Positions 45,969 to 57,057 of a DNA stretch of 64,000 nucleotides are shown piece by piece. The number at the start of each line of letters is the position of its first letter. Position 1 is the stretch's first letter. The position numbers and the translations under genes are program-made. The notes beneath the pieces are model-generated. The model was not told where the DNA came from, did not search any database, and worked only from the letters and a program-made list of their open reading frames with translations. The stretch is from Curvularia sp. ZM96 (Eukaryota; Ascomycota; Dothideomycetes; Pleosporales; Pleosporaceae). The stretch is from the NCBI GenBank assembly GCA_022457065.1, contig JAJGBQ010000004.1:3348001-3412000 (forward strand), read 5' to 3'.

Positions 45969-47685
45969 ATGGATCGTCTATCGCTATCTGCAGCGACTCC
46001 TGTGCCGACACCTCCTTTCGCACAGCCATCCGCGCATCCCGCCTCCATCGCCAGCCGACGACCCTCAAGCGAGCGCCGTCGTCGCTGGAAGAGAGTAAAG
46101 CTGCTGCCAAGACCTCGACCCTCCGCCGCAATGATGCCTGCATTGGACCCCGCGACGGGTGAAACCGGCCCAAAGGCATCGCGTGCCTATGCCATAGAAA
46201 CCTCATCGACCCCGGAACATGGCCGCCCCAGGCGCACCACCGTCCAGAGCGATATCGAGGACACGATCCAGCACCCGGGCAGCGTGCGCATCAATGTCCA
46301 GGGCGCCTTCATTGTCGACGAAGAGCAGCCAGATACACCGCAGAGCGAAGACTACGAGCATGATCCCCACGACATAAGGCTACCGAACCACACCTCGGTC
46401 GTGAGCCATGTAGCCGTCGATGTGAGTGCAGATGCGCCGTTGTGTGCTGGGTTGGCGCGCAGCACGCGACCAACCAGCGCCGACCCCTTTTGTAGAGACA
46501 ACCAACAAGATGCTGACATTGGACAACCTGGTAGATCGGAGGTTCCCTCGCAAAACTCGTATACTTCTCGCGCGAACCAGGCGACGATGCCGCTGGTGGA
46601 CGTCTAAACTTCTTCAAGTTCGAGACGGATCGCATAGACGCATGTATAGAATTTATGCGCAAACTGCAGGCCGACCAGAAGCATGACAATGGATCCAAGT
46701 CGCCAGACCTGTGCATCATGGCTACAGGAGGCGGCGCATTCAAATACTTTGATAAGATCAGAGAGGCGCTGAATGTCGAGGTGATAAGAGAAGACGAAAT
46801 GGAGTGCTTAATCATAGGTATGGTCGCAATCACTAAAGAACAACAAAATGCTGACAATATATGCGTCCAGGCCTCGATTTCTTCATAAACGAAATACCCA
46901 ACGAAGTATTCACCTACAGCGAAGATAGCCCAATAACATTCATGCCTCATCCGCCCGATCCACCCAACATCTACCCCTACCTCCTCGTCAACATCGGCTC
47001 CGGCGTCTCCATGATCAAAGTGTCTGGCCCCCGCCAATTCGAGCGCATAGGCGGAACCTCTCTCGGCGGCGGCACCCTCTGGGGTCTTCTCTCCCTCCTA
47101 ACCGGCGCCCGCAGCTTCGACGACATGTTGCGACTCGCAGAGAACGGCGACAACTCTACTGTCGATCTCCTCGTCGGCGACATCTACGGGCAAGCGTATA
47201 ACAAAATCGGCCTCAAGAGCACACACATTGCCTCTTCCTTCGGCAAAGTCTACAAAATGAAGCGCGCAGCTGAGCGCGAAGCAGAAGACGGCTGCAACGG
47301 CGACCTCAAGCGCCGCGAGGAAGCCGAACACGTCTCCGGCTCTGCGGAACTACCCCACCACCACCTCCCTGCTTCCTTCCGCCCAGAAGACATTGCCCGC
47401 TCCTTGCTCTACGCCGTCTCAAACAACATCGGCCAACTTGCGCACCTGCATGCTGAGAAGCACGGCTTGCCGAGAATATACTTTGGCGGCTCGTTCATCG
47501 GCGGTCATTCGCAGACGATGAATACGCTTTCGTATGCCATTCGCTTCTGGAGCAAAGACACGCGCCAGGCGTATTTTCTCAGACACGAGGGCTATCTGGG
47601 TGCCGTGGGCGCGTTTCTAAAGAGGCAGCCCAGGAATTGGGGCAGGAGGGAGAGTTTTGTCGGGGGTGCTGCAAAGTCGACGTGA
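45969..47685 (+). CDS. pantothenate kinase, eukaryotic type II
   Basis: This enzyme phosphorylates pantothenate, the first and controlling step of coenzyme A synthesis in the cytosol. Exons 45969-46421, 46535-46817 and 46871-47685 give 516 residues. About 100 disordered N-terminal residues precede GSVRINVQGAFIVDEEQ. The kinase core starts VAVDIGGSLAKLVYFSRE across the first intron. Then come MATGGGAFKYFD, YPYLLVNIGSGVSMIKV and RIGGTSLGGGTLWGLLSLLTG. The end has YAVSNNIGQLAHLHA and YFGGSFIGGHSQTMNTLSYAIRFWS. An insertion rich in Lys/Glu (MKRAAEREAEDGCNGDLKRR) lies in the last exon. Family motifs are complete, so the enzyme is probably active. Confidence 0.95.
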
Positions 47686-48486
47686 GTTTTTCTTACTCGA
47701 ACAACCTCCTTGAATCCCCTTTTTTTCCCTCGTGCTTTTTTCTTTCTTTGGGGGAGGAAAGGGGGGGAAGGGGTGCAACACGGCCTTTTAAGTAGATAGA
47801 TGGTTCGACATATGTCTATGTTGTGTGTGTGCGTGTGTGTGTGTGTACAGAAATAGAGCTTTGCAAGAATGGTGATTGTACGTAATATTGTTAATATACA
47901 TTTTTTTATATCATATACATGGTTTGAACGTGTATGGGAGTAAATAGTGCCAAGTATCTTTCTCCCCTGGAATTCTTTCTAAACCCATGGTTGAAAGTCT
48001 AACAAACAGTTAGTTGAGGAAAATGAGAAGAACAACTTTTTGGAATTGAGCCTGATGACGGTGCAGAGAGGAGTGTTGTGGGTTGAGAAGTTGAGCCTTT
48101 CTTTTATGTATATATTGAGGGTGAAGGAGAGAGATGCAAATTACTCGCACTGAAGTAACATGGAGTACAAAGTTATAGAACAAAGACGTTAATTCTTCTA
48201 GGAGAACTGTTAGTTGTATTAGGTATCCATAGGCTAGAACCCATGCTGGAACGACTACGAGCTCCCCTTGTTCCTTATTTTCTGGCACAGCGCACCGTTA
48301 CATGGTTGGCGACAACAACACTCGACTCTCGTATTGCTGCTCCATCAGGGTGTGTTTCTAGCCATTCTACAGGGTCCTCCCTACCTTCTCATTCAAGATA
48401 GTATTCGAGATACAGTTCCGTCGCCACATTACCAACGAACCAAACATCTTCATTGAGACGTGCTCGTCCTCGGCCCCGCTAGAGTG
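47686..48486. other. intergenic region with (GT)n microsatellite
   Basis: Convergent 3' flanks. A GT repeat with one GC interruption lies at 47822-47847, and T/G-rich tracts precede it. No gene is supported. Confidence 0.5.
47822..47847 (+). repeat. (GT)n microsatellite
   Basis: About 13 GT units with a single GC interruption. Confidence 0.9.
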
Positions 48487-49070
48487 CTAACACTTAGATC
48501 TAGCATCTTCATCCAACTGCTCTCGTGAGGGTTCGACGTCGACATCGCCTCGCCTTCCATCCTCCTTGGCCTGAAAACGTGAATTTTGCAGCTCAGGCGT
48601 TGACTGCGGCACAGACCTATTACTCGGGCACTTTGGCGATCGAAGCCGCTCCTCTTCGTCACACGAGTTCAGGCCATTGCTCTGGTACGCAGGTTTCGGA
48701 TGATGATACGATGGACTAGGTTGATTGTAGCCCAGCCCACAAGTCGATACTTCTCCAGTGGCATATTCTGCTACTGCGATAGGCGGATCAAGCTTCTGAG
48801 CGGCCTGAAGACCAGAGCCACCGCTTATCGAGCCGCGGAGACGGTGGATGCTTGTGTGGCCTGTGTACTTCATCGACTCTACATCAGGCCCTACAGAAAA
48901 TACTGGATCGAGTTTGTTGGCTGCTTCAAGACCTGACGAAGCGCCTATCGAGCCACGATGTTCGTGTTGGGGATGTTCGTGTTGGGGATGTTGACCGAGC
49001 TGGTATTCGCGAGCTATGTGCCAGGTATCGCCGAGATTATGCGAGGGATTCCAGCCAGAGTCTTTTTCGT
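48487..49070 (-). CDS. hydrophilic KLDP-repeat protein, 5' end unresolved
   Basis: The minus strand is open from a TAG acceptor at 49071 down to the stop at 48487-48489, about 194 codons. It encodes a hydrophilic protein with a tripled HPQHE-type tract. Two diverged copies of a repeat follow: RGSIGASSGLEAANKLDP, then RGSISGGSGLQAAQKLDP about 43 residues later. The tail is charged (EEERLRSPKCP...EDARSKC). The KLDP repeats resemble GNKLDPRFDSD in the gene immediately upstream on the same strand, so the two may be paralogues. I could not find a start exon that keeps the frame, so this may be a partial or decaying gene. No function is assigned. Confidence 0.45.
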
Positions 49071-49288
49071 CTACACATTATCAGTCTTTCATTCTGGCAA
49101 AAGCATATCAAGAAGATTCAAGATCGCTGACGCCGGACCAAGCGACCTGTCGCATGTTGACTCACTAGTACCGTCGGTTGATTCAGTAAAACAAGAAGTA
49201 CGTAGAACTTGGACATTAGCAAAAGAAGGAAAAACAGATCAAGCATAACGGAAAGGGTATATTGATATTAGACTATGAGGAAGTTCAT

Positions 49289-49795
49289 CTATCTGCGTGC
49301 GGTGTAGCCCATACCACTAGTTGCGGATGTGGGGTCAGCACGGTGATCCATATCAGAATCTATGCGTGGGTCCATCTTGTTGCCCATGTTGGTCGAATGA
49401 GGGCCGGCGTTCGTGGAGCCAGCCGCTGTCCCTCTGTGGTCCATGTCCGAATCAAATCTGGGGTCTAGCTTGTTGCCCACATTGGTGTCGTGCGGGCCGT
49501 AGTTTGTGGAGGTGGTGTTGGTAGGAGCAGTGCCAGCACTTGTAGGATGACCGCGGTAGCCACGGTCCCACTCGTCGACTCCCTTGTTGGCGATCTCTTG
49601 GTTCTTGACAGCGCTGGTCTTGTCACCGCTCGCTTCGTCAACCATGGACATTGCATTGCCACGGATGGCTTCGCCAGTGCCCTGAGTTCTGTCAGTCATG
49701 GCTCTATGCTAACGACTTGATGAACCTACGTGGACCATGTTTACGCCCTTGCGGATAGCATCACCGAGGCCGGCTCCAGTGTGTGTTCCAGTCAT
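49289..49795 (-). CDS. small hydrophilic stress-type protein with 25-residue repeats
   Basis: Exons 49795-49730 and 49681-49289 give 152 residues. The N-terminus MTGTHTGAGLGDAIRKGVNMVH is followed by GTGEAIRGNAMSMVDEASGDK. These are Gly/Ala-rich amphipathic segments found in abundant small fungal stress or conidiation proteins. The C-terminal half has two near-identical repeats built on GPH(D/S)TN(V/M)GNK(L/M)DPR(F/I)DSDMDHR. There is no cysteine, membrane segment or signal peptide. A desiccation/LEA-like protective role is plausible from composition only. The gene downstream on the same strand carries related KLDP motifs. Confidence 0.75.
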
Positions 49796-50417
49796 GTTGG
49801 ATATGATTTAATCGTGAGTTGTAAAAAAATAGTTGAGGTTTGAGTAGTTGAAGCTGAGGTGTGGGTATCAAGTTAAGATGGATGAAGAAACAAAGGGAAC
49901 AGGATAACATAAATACAGCACAACTGACGCTATCAGCAGCAGCTACGCCACCTGATTAGGAGCCTGCTTTCCATGATTTGCGCTGTTTGTGTAGAGTTTG
50001 GGAAAGGGCATTGCGACATTGTCTTGGAATTGTGATGTCATGGTCGGCGTGCAGGACATGGCCATTCCGATAGGGCTGAGCTAGGATGCATTGGGTCGCT
50101 GACGACCAATATGGACTCTGCGACATATCAACTCAGATATCATGTGAATTCGACAGCCGTCATTATGCTGTAATGTGAAAAAAATTACACGCGCACCATG
50201 GAGTCCAATCATCAAATCACATTGATCAATTCGTTTTACATTCGTCGTGTCTGAACGTTTCTTCGTAGTCTATTACATGCGTCTGCACCGTCGCCAAACT
50301 CATCACCAGGACCGCTGACTCCTCATACCGATGCTCGCAATTTTAGCACATGCTCACCCGCAAACGCCTGTCTCGAGAGATTGACCTTGATGCACATTAT
50401 GGCTCAAATTAAGCCGC
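49796..50417. promoter_or_regulatory. promoter of the small stress-type gene; aldolase 3' flank
   Basis: A gap of 622 bases between two minus-strand genes. A run of A (TAAAAAAATAG) sits in the leader near 49820. No named motif was seen. Confidence 0.4.
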
Positions 50418-50895
50418 TTAGGCCTTGCCAGCGGTGTAGAAGTCGTCAAGGGCGACCTTGATGCGCTGAGACATGGACTTCTCTCCCTCACGGACCCAGA
50501 CACGAGGGTCGTAGTACTTCTTGTTGGGCTTGTCGTCGCCATCGGGGTTACCCTGGTAAAGTTAGATATTGAAAATCCGCAGCTTTGTTCTGATCGACGT
50601 ACCACCTGAGTCTGGAGGTAACCGCTCTTGGACTGGATGTAGTCGCGGATACCGGAGAGGTAGGCCCACTGCATGTCAGTGTCGAGGTTGACCTTGACGA
50701 CACCGTATGAGATGGCCTGGCGGAAGTCATCGACGGAGGAACCGCTACCGCCGTGGAAGACGAGGAAGACGGGCTTGTCGTCCTTGGCGCCAGTCTTCTC
50801 CTTGACGTACGCCTGGTGCTTCTGGAGGAGCTCGGGGCGGACTGGAAATTGCTGTTAGCACATGTCTGGATATTCAGGTGCTCATTGGTACTCAC

Positions 50896-50932
<37 letters not shown>

Positions 50933-51942
50933 GCCGAAACCAGCGGCAATGGAGAAGAGAGGAGAAACCTCGGACAGCTCCTTGTAGATGTCGTAGATGT
51001 CCTCGGGCTGAGTGTAGAGCGAGTTGTTGTCAACGTCCTCGTTGTTGACACCGTCCTCCTCGCCTCCGGTGATACCGATCTCCATCTCAATCATCTGCTT
51101 GATGGGGGCGGCGCGCTGGAGGTACTTCTTGGTGGTGGCTGAAATCATGTTAGCGCCAGTTTACGACTCTACCCTAAAAAAATTACTTACCAATGTTCCA
51201 CTCCTTGGGCTCCTCAGAAAGATCTGATAAACGGGTTAGTAGAGTTCAGATGAAACCATTGCTCTCGTCTCACCAATCATGTGCGAGCTGAAGAGGGCCT
51301 CGCCGTGCTCCTTGAAGTAGGCCTCGTCTGCGTCCATCATGCCGTCCAACCAGGGGAGGAGCTTCTTGGCGCAGTGATCTGTGTGGAGAACAACGGGGAT
51401 GCCGTATGAAGGGGCAATGGAGCGGATGTAGTGGGCGGCGGCAATGCTACCGGCAATGCTGGCCTCCTGGTTTGAGTTGCTTACGCCCTTTCCAGCAAAG
51501 TACGCGGCACCTGTTCGATTGAAGATTAGTAAGAGACTTTGTTTGGATTCTGTAAGTTGTCGTACCTCCATTGCTCAATTGCAGGATGATGGGAGACTTT
51601 GAGTCGCGGGCAGCCTCGAGGGCGGCAACGACTGTGGAGGAAGAAGTGACATTGATGGCGGGGATGGCTGTCTTATGTTAGTGGTCGCTCCGCGTGCTCA
51701 GTGTGTCAGGAGACTTACCGTATCCCTCGGACTGGGCGTGCTTGAAAAGCTTGTGGATCTGGAGTGTGTTAGTTGGCGGCGCAAATCAATAGTCAATGAT
51801 CAAGGGCTCCGTACGTCGTCGCCGACGATGACACCGGTCCTGCTCAATGTTAGCCTGTGCCGCTCAAACATGGCATGAGGAGGGGCCGGGCGGGGTTGGG
51901 AGCAGCATACTTGCGGCTGAGAACTTCAGAGGCTTGGACCAT
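50418..51942 (-). CDS. FBA1: fructose-bisphosphate aldolase, class II
   Basis: This zinc-dependent aldolase interconverts fructose-1,6-bisphosphate with dihydroxyacetone phosphate and glyceraldehyde-3-phosphate in glycolysis and gluconeogenesis. Nine exons in coding order (51942-51911, 51839-51815, 51758-51719, 51667-51566, 51510-51274, 51223-51191, 51138-50896, 50841-50603, 50552-50418) give 361 residues, the family length. Visible motifs are PVVLHTDHCAKKLLPW (zinc and catalytic Asp), EIGITGGEEDGV, SIAAGFGNVHGVYKPGNV, VFHGGSGS and VKVNLDTDMQWA. The eight introns make this the most intron-dense gene in the window, and several exons are under 45 bases. High expression is expected for this enzyme. 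Confidence 0.97.
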
Positions 51943-52847
51943 GGTTGCTGCTGTCGTGGAGATGGGATGGAAGGGTATGGGTATATGGGATGGGGTCAAT
52001 GTGGTTGCAGGTGTAAGAGGGAAGATGTAGTGAGAGAAGTTTGCAGGCAGTCGAGAGCTATGTATGTATGGCTCGAGTAAAGTTCAAACACGGTAGTGGG
52101 GTTGGCTGGCGGACCACAAAAAACAACCCCGCTAATGAGCGCAGCAGTGACGCAGCTCGTGTCCCAGGCCTTCACCACCGAGTCCAGCGGCGGTCCGAGT
52201 AAAAGCAACATGCAACCCCCACGGCACGCATGGCAGACGACCACACGACACAATGCCTCTCATGCTGTCGAGCATCCATTGCTCGCCTTGCCTTCGCTGC
52301 AACCTTCTCCTCTCACCGGACGGCCTGTGGTTGCTGTGCTCAACAACCTCGATCCCTGCGGCGGTTGGCATGCGACGATGCTTCACGGCCGCGCTCTGAA
52401 GTCATGGCGGGGCCGCTTAGGCTCGGCAGCGCGGAAGTAAAGTGGGCTCTTTTTCGCCTCGCCCTGCGTGCCTCATCCCAGCATCATCGCATCCACAGGT
52501 GACATGCTGTCCGACTCTCGCCGCAACACGCCATGGAATTACCGACCCAGCCATTCGTTCCGCTCGTCGGCTCCGCGCCAGAGCCACACACGGCCAGCCT
52601 GTCAGCCTGTCAGGGTCCCACCAATGCCATCACGCTGCTAGACTGGCCAAGAACATAAGAGATATCGTGATTGTAGTATTTGACGCCCTGTCCGATTTTT
52701 CTTCCGATATGCGGAAAGCAAAATCACGTGCACAACACTTCCATGTCCCTCCAGCGAGCCGACTAGTCCTCCATTCCCGAGGTTCTCGACTCCTCCGGAT
52801 CATGGGGGACCAGCCTAACTTGTATGCAAAGCCCGTGCCTGGCCGCT
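51943..52847. promoter_or_regulatory. aldolase promoter region, no gene
   Basis: 905 bases upstream of the aldolase start and downstream of bL9m. C-rich stretches are visible. No coding sequence is supported. Confidence 0.4.
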
Positions 52848-53849
52848 TCATGCCTCTGTCTCTTTTGCTCGGATTCGGACGTTGCGTACCAGGGTCCTCT
52901 CTGCACCGGGTAACCGTATCTCGGCCTTGAATGTGCCTAGCTGCTTCACTCGCGACGCATCTCCCTCCTCATGTCCTGACACAAACTTGACATCGCTCTC
53001 ATTCAGAATCACACGGGCGGCCTCGTCGTTGTGCGCCAGCGCGCCCTTGATAGTCGCTGCCAGATCCGCCGTCGAAACAGATCCGTATATGGCATTGGCC
53101 GACGTCTTCGCCTTGCTCATGGCGGCCGCAGTCAAAATGTCCGCTGCGCCTGACGCGCCTACACGCTCTCTCTTTGGGCTGTCCTGTTCAATGCGCTGGC
53201 GGTAAAAGTCGATCGTCGGCGGTACAAATGTGTCCAGGAGCTCCATGGACCGTTCAGGCTGTCCTTGTTAGCAGGTGGGCTCCAAGAAAAGCATCGTATA
53301 GCGTACACTGAGCACATCAATCTCAATTGGCCGCACGTAGTGCTTCGTCTGCTTCATCATGTCGCCCTGCTCCTCCTCGACCTCCTCCAGGTTCAGTCTC
53401 ACGCCAAACGTGACGTCGCGTGCCATGTCCACATCCTGGGCCTTGAGCTGCTTCAGCTGGGTAGCGGGGACATAGTCGGCGATGCGTGCGGGAAACCAGC
53501 GGTTGCGCATGAGGGAGGGGTTGAGGGGAACATAGGATCCTTTGCAAGGTTAGCCAGTTGCACTGGAGATTTCTGGGCGCATGCTCGAAACAGCGACAAT
53601 GGCATTATCTCTCTCTCAAGCCATGTCGGAGCTTCCGCAAAGCTGCCACATTCAATGCCTCGTACCTGCGCGGCCGAATCTTGGCACGTCCTTGAGCAGC
53701 TTCACGACAATGTTACGCTCTGCTTCCTTTGCCTTCTTGGAGATGCTGCGCGTCTGCTGCATCCCCCATGCGTCTGCATTTTGCAGGGTAACCCTCCGTA
53801 GGCATGCCGTGCACTGTGGAAAAACCGCCGAGCCTCGCAGCGAAGCCAT
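52848..53849 (-). CDS. MRPL50: mitochondrial large-subunit ribosomal protein bL9m
   Basis: Exons 53849-53666, 53539-53307 and 53258-52848 give 275 residues. The N-terminal 45 residues are an import sequence rich in Arg, Ser and Cys. The bL9 N-terminal domain follows, IVVKLLKDVPRFGRAGSYVPLNPSLMRNRWFPARIADYV, split by the first intron at GRAG. The rest corresponds to the linker helix and a C-terminal domain (TFVPPTIDFYRQRIEQ, FKAEIRLPGAERTLVRNVRIRA). It works in mitochondrial translation. The start is the ATG after TCTTCGG... in the divergent region; the frame is open further upstream but not protein-like. It shares a 366-base promoter with the Ubp16-type gene. Confidence 0.88.
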
Positions 53850-54215
53850 TGTGCGTGTTGTTGTCGAATTCGTCCGGGTTCGAGAAATGTGTAAGACGTC
53901 CGGACAATTCTGGCGATTCTGGCGGCGGCGGAAGCGGAGGTGTAAGTGGCCGGTGCGGCTTGCCGTACAAAGGCTCGGCATGCTTTTGCACCCACCCGCC
54001 TCACAAGCAGACGACAGCAGACGGCCAGCGCGATAGCCAAAGCCGGGCAGCAGTCGGACAATGGCGCCGGCCGTAGCCAGACTTACTCCACGCCTTGATT
54101 CTGACACAACCACCACACAAACTTAGCCCTCACCCATCGCCTTTGCGACCCTAGTGCGCAACTTCTCAGCCCTGCCCGTCCATCCCGCGGTCGCGGGAGT
54201 GCTAGGCACCCCAAG
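53850..54215. promoter_or_regulatory. divergent promoter, bL9m / Ubp16-like
   Basis: A gap of 366 bases between divergent starts of two genes for mitochondrial proteins, which could be co-regulated. No element could be named. Confidence 0.4.
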
Positions 54216-56054
54216 ATGCCTGAGAAGCCCCTTACCATTGCAACCTATGCCGCCGGCGCCTCCCTTGCCGCCATCACCCTCGTCTATGTCTTTGGACCGA
54301 CTTACTTCCTCGACGACGACGCAAATGCAGCTAGCAGTAAGAAGAAGGGCGTAGTGGGGCTCACCAACGCCGCGAACGACTGCTTCATCAACTCGGTACT
54401 GCAGGCGCTTGCAGGCTTACCGGATTTGCGCATCTACCTCATACGAGAAACCCACAGACGGCTGCTCGACGGACCAGAAGTTTACGATGTGGACCCTGAA
54501 AGACAGAGCGTAGCGAATGGGCCTGTCAGACCTGCCAGGTTGGAGGGTTTGCAGCGGGGCATTCTCACATATGGTTTGAAGGATATCCTGGACAGGCTCA
54601 ACGAACGGCCGATATACAAGAAGACCATCTCTCCGCAACCCTTTATCAGAGAGCTCGAACGTGCATTTGGCACACGCATCAGCCGGCAACAGCAGGACGC
54701 GCAAGAATTTCTTCAGATCGTCACTGAGCGTCTATGCGACGAATACCATGCTGGCGGAAAAGCCAGGCGGCAGGCAACACTGGATGCCATGAATGGGGAT
54801 GCAAATTTGGAAGGAAGGAATGGTGAGGAAAAGCCCGGCACTGTTCATATTGAAGCACCTGCCGGCGATCACGGTGAAGACGAGGCGGAAGAGAATGATG
54901 GTGCTGCAGACGAAGAAGGCTTTCCCTTTGAGGGCAAGATTGAGTCGCAAATCGAGTGCCAGACATGCCACTTCAAGCCGAAGCCTACCGTGTCGACTTT
55001 TGTCACGCTGACCCTAAACGTGCCACAAGCCTCGGCGACCTCTCTCAACGCATGTCTCGATGGCATGCTCAAGGTTGAGTATATAGACGACTTCAAGTGC
55101 GAGCGCTGCCGGTTAGAACATGCGCTCGAGGGCAAAAAATACGAGCTCTCCAGGACGGTTCACGAGGAAATCAAAGGACGCCTGGAATCAGACATTGCCA
55201 AAATCCAAAAAGCACTAGACGAGGATCCTGAGCAGACGCCCGAAGGTGTGGTCCTACCTGCCTCAAGCAAAGTACCTAAGCGGCGGATCGCCCGCCACAT
55301 GTACATCTCACAGTTTCCCAAGGTTCTCGCGATACACCTGTCTCGCTCTACATTTGCATTCGGCACCACCTCGACCAAGAACCTCGCCAAGGTCGCCTTC
55401 CCTGAGGCTCTTCCGCTGGGAGGCCTGCTGCACCGCAAAAACTATCGCCTGCTGGCAGTAGTAACCCACAAGGGAAGCCACAACAGCGGCCACTACGAGT
55501 CATTCCGCCGCCAAGTGCAGCCAATGCCGTTTTCTACTCCCGTGTCTTTTGGCACCGAGGGCGCATTCAGTCGCCAAGCCAGTCCATTGCCGTCTGCCAC
55601 ACCGTCAACGGTGCCGTCTGCCCTGCACAGCCCGCGGGGCTCGACACTCAACCTGCCCAGCCATATCGAGCGTGGGCCAACTAGTTCCACGCTCAACTCT
55701 CCATCAATGCGGTCACTATCGTCACAGGAGACTCTACCGTCACAGGGTCCAGCCCCGACATCGGCACCTCGAGTGCCAGACTCCGACCCTTCTCAGGCAG
55801 CAGTCACCGCTGACACTGGCAATGGCAATGTCGGAGAGGAGCCGTTAGCCCGGACGAGAACCTCACGATCGCTAAGAGAGCGCGCTTCCGAAAAGGCATC
55901 CTCCATTGCGGACTCCAAGCGTCGCAAGGCCAAAAAGGCGAACAACAGGTGGTGGCGCATCAGCGACGACAAGGTCAAGGAGAGCAAGACCTCTGAGGTG
56001 CTGGGCATGCAGAAGGATGTCTACCTGTTATTCTACGAGTTGAACACTAACTAG
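54216..56054 (+). CDS. ubiquitin carboxyl-terminal hydrolase, USP30/Ubp16-like
   Basis: A single exon gives 612 residues. An N-terminal hydrophobic segment (TIATYAAGASLAAITLVYVFG) would anchor the protein in the mitochondrial outer membrane, as in yeast Ubp16 and human USP30. The USP domain starts GVVGLTNAANDCFINSVLQALAGL, with catalytic Cys at residue 56. QQQDAQEFLQIVTERL follows. A zinc site has CQTC (IECQTCHFKPK) and CERC (DFKCERCRLEH). The His box HKGSHNSGHYESFRR has the catalytic His near residue 426. After a Ser/Pro-rich insertion of about 100 residues, the domain closes with WWRISDDKVKE...VYLLFYEL. The insertion before the last block is unusual in length. Confidence 0.92.
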   Translation: MPEKPLTIATYAAGASLAAITLVYVFGPTYFLDDDANAASSKKKGVVGLTNAANDCFINSVLQALAGLPDLRIYLIRETHRRLLDGPEVYDVDPERQSVANGPVRPARLEGLQRGILTYGLKDILDRLNERPIYKKTISPQPFIRELERAFGTRISRQQQDAQEFLQIVTERLCDEYHAGGKARRQATLDAMNGDANLEGRNGEEKPGTVHIEAPAGDHGEDEAEENDGAADEEGFPFEGKIESQIECQTCHFKPKPTVSTFVTLTLNVPQASATSLNACLDGMLKVEYIDDFKCERCRLEHALEGKKYELSRTVHEEIKGRLESDIAKIQKALDEDPEQTPEGVVLPASSKVPKRRIARHMYISQFPKVLAIHLSRSTFAFGTTSTKNLAKVAFPEALPLGGLLHRKNYRLLAVVTHKGSHNSGHYESFRRQVQPMPFSTPVSFGTEGAFSRQASPLPSATPSTVPSALHSPRGSTLNLPSHIERGPTSSTLNSPSMRSLSSQETLPSQGPAPTSAPRVPDSDPSQAAVTADTGNGNVGEEPLARTRTSRSLRERASEKASSIADSKRRKAKKANNRWWRISDDKVKESKTSEVLGMQKDVYLLFYELNTN

Positions 56055-56373
56055 GCTCCTAGCATGAGTGTATATGACAGGGCATGCATTAGACGGGCTT
56101 TGCCAATTCTTGTAGGATTGTTTTCAATTGAAGTGAGGCATATTTGTACATAAAATTAAAAATGTTGATTACATCCGAACAATCTTACGTGCAGTGTTGG
56201 GACGATGAGTGATGCTGTACTTGTGGTGAGGAGGGATGCTGGAGCAGAATGATAGGCCCAGCGAAGCTCCATCTACCGAAAAAGTCGGACGAACCGCCTT
56301 GTCAAAACCGCCAAACTCACAGCAAGAAATACTACTATGAAAAACACAACTCATATAAATTCACAAGTATTTA

Positions 56374-56438
56374 TATCTGCCCCAGATCTCTAAGAAAAAA
56401 AGGCGATTTGTTGGAGTTCGTGGGTGTGGTTTCTAACT
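56374..56438 (+). repeat. direct repeat, left copy
   Basis: This stretch matches 58845-58912. A 22-base core at 56407-56428 is identical to 58881-58902. TATCTGCCC and an A-rich tract precede it in both copies. The two copies bracket the AT-rich island. Confidence 0.75.
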
Positions 56439-56451
56439 GTGATTTGTTAGG

Positions 56452-56646
56452 TGTCAGGATCTGGCCCAGTTTGGGCTAACCTGGACGACCCTCGCTCATC
56501 TTAGTCAGCTTCGGACTACTCCGTATATATCTCTTAGAATCACTAGAGTAGCTCACCAGTGATTCGTCTCGTATCAATACGACTAATTGATTGCCTATCC
56601 GTCTGATCTATCTCGTGCTGTACTCAATTCAGTTCATAGTCTGACA
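56452..56646. mobile_element. possible solo-LTR-like relic (TGTCAG...CTGACA)
   Basis: A 195-base stretch begins TGTCAGGATCTGGCCCA and ends CTGACA, so its ends are short inverted repeats of the TG...CA type. No target-site duplication is visible. Its beginning resembles the hairpin repeat at 58406, including a shared TCTTAGTCAGC further in. This may be a decayed long terminal repeat. Confidence 0.4.
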
Positions 56647-56956
56647 CTAAGAGATGGGTAGAGATAGGGTTGGATTAGACAACTAAGTAACCTAGCCCTA
56701 CCCCTATCTACCTCTTAGTAGCTCTACTGTAGCTCTACTCTAACCTATTTGCCAGCTTAAGTAAGCTTAGTCTTATCTCTTGCGCACAGATCTAGTTATA
56801 GACCTTACGCCTACAAATGGGGATCATTCTCACCAATCGATCGGCAAAATCAATAAATTTCTCGAAGAGTATCGAGTACCTTAAAGCATACTAATTGCAG
56901 AAGCACAGGCCAAATCTCTTTTTGACCTTAGACAGCTAGTGAAGTGGCGGTTCAAT

Positions 56957-56963
56957 TATAAAA
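56957..56963 (+). promoter_or_regulatory. TATA box of the secreted cysteine-rich gene
   Basis: TATAAAA lies 95 bases before the start codon, followed by a CTTCTTCTTCTG-type pyrimidine tract. Confidence 0.5.
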
Positions 56964-57057
56964 ACCTACTCGTTTCTTCTTCTGTTCGTAGCCTACACCA
57001 AGAAAATATCACTCACTCCATTCGCTAACTTCTCAACATCTACAAGGAAGGCTTGTA

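Larger units (their letters stand above)
56055..57057. other. AT-rich repeat-bearing region upstream of the secreted-protein gene
   Basis: Composition shifts sharply to AT from about 56,060. It holds the direct repeat at 56374 and the LTR-like element at 56452. A TATA box (TATAAAA, 56957-56963) stands about 100 bases before the secreted-protein start. Confidence 0.6.

Noticed and set aside
46309..47037. Minus-strand open frame of 242 codons
   Set aside because: It is antisense to pantothenate kinase exons and spans two of that gene's verified introns.
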